Source: Microcaldota archaeon (GTDB lineage Archaea > Micrarchaeota > Micrarchaeia > Anstonellales > VGKX01). Taken from it: a stretch of DNA of 5,712 nucleotides. Position 1 is the first letter of the stretch; each line of letters starts with the position of its first letter. Shown in pieces: positions 5,708-5,712 of the stretch. The stretch spans positions 1 through 5,712 of the forward strand of contig JAKALW010000084.1 in assembly GCA_021823945.1 (NCBI GenBank), given 5' to 3'. The notes beneath the pieces were generated by a model. That model was not told where the DNA came from. It did not search any database and saw only the letters and a program-made list of their open reading frames with translations. The position numbers were made by a program, and so were the translations under genes.

Positions 5708-5712
5708 TTTTT

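Larger units (their letters stand above)
5504..5710 (-). other. Open reading frame entering from the right edge, possibly the C-terminal end of an upstream gene
   Basis: One minus-strand frame is open from the window edge for 68 codons and stops at TGA 5506-5504, overlapping the protease ATG as ATGA. Its first internal ATG is at 5677-5675 and another is at 5548-5546. The N-terminal half is rich in Lys and Ala (AKRQKRGMLAKKSALKAKNA); the end is FHQWKGSFA. An ATGA overlap is a common sign of translational coupling within an operon. Against it, the predicted TATA-like element lies inside this frame, no family is recognisable, and another minus-strand frame is also open from the edge for 35 codons to TGA at 5606-5604, ending with four Cys. 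No conclusion on coding is possible from this window. Confidence 0.2.

Noticed and set aside
1..5712. CRISPR array, tRNA or rRNA genes, insertion sequence ends
   Set aside because: No regularly spaced DNA repeats, no cloverleaf-like segment and no transposase motif or terminal inverted repeats were found; the repeats seen are diverged protein-level domains.

Overview
The window is almost filled by one minus-strand gene of about 5.4 kb (5507 down to 78). It encodes a single secreted, membrane-anchored subtilisin-like serine protease of about 1,809 residues. No other complete gene is supported. The 77 bases after its stop hold two small hairpins and a T-run (on the minus strand) that look like a terminator. 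The roughly 200 bases before its start hold a Shine-Dalgarno site, a possible archaeal TATA/BRE element, and a minus-strand reading frame that enters from the window edge and may be the tail of an upstream gene.

Organism (inference): an archaeon is most likely, perhaps a small-genome DPANN-type lineage such as Micrarchaeota or Diapherotrites. The reasons are the frequent ATA (Ile) and AGG (Arg) codons, the AT-rich TATA-like element with a purine-rich BRE-like flank, the very dense N-glycosylation sequons on the predicted exterior, and a C-terminal single-span anchor with no sortase-type signal. A bacterial candidate phylum cannot be excluded from this window alone.

Protein layout, numbered from the Met at 5507: signal peptide (1-21); a long pro-region that looks like two I9-like modules in tandem (about 39-194); an S8 catalytic domain of the KP-43 type with a complete triad Asp222/His258/Ser443 and oxyanion Asn357 (about 195-509); the beta-jelly-roll domain that follows the catalytic domain in KP-43 proteases (about 519-628); nine diverged Ig-like units of about 83-114 residues (about 631-1473), of which the first five carry one matching Cys pair each; an FnIII-like domain (about 1474-1562); a further beta-rich domain (about 1580-1684); a Pro/Gln/Ser-rich linker (about 1697-1750); one transmembrane helix (about 1767-1790); and a 19-residue charged tail inside the cell. 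The picture is a protease head held away from the membrane on a long, glycosylated, disulfide-braced stalk.

Points for a second look are the stalk's Cys pattern, the duplicated pro-region, a Cys pair inside the catalytic domain, a seven-base C tract at the stalk/FnIII border where a slip of one base in either direction would release an unanchored protein, and the ambiguous start/leader region with an ATGA overlap.
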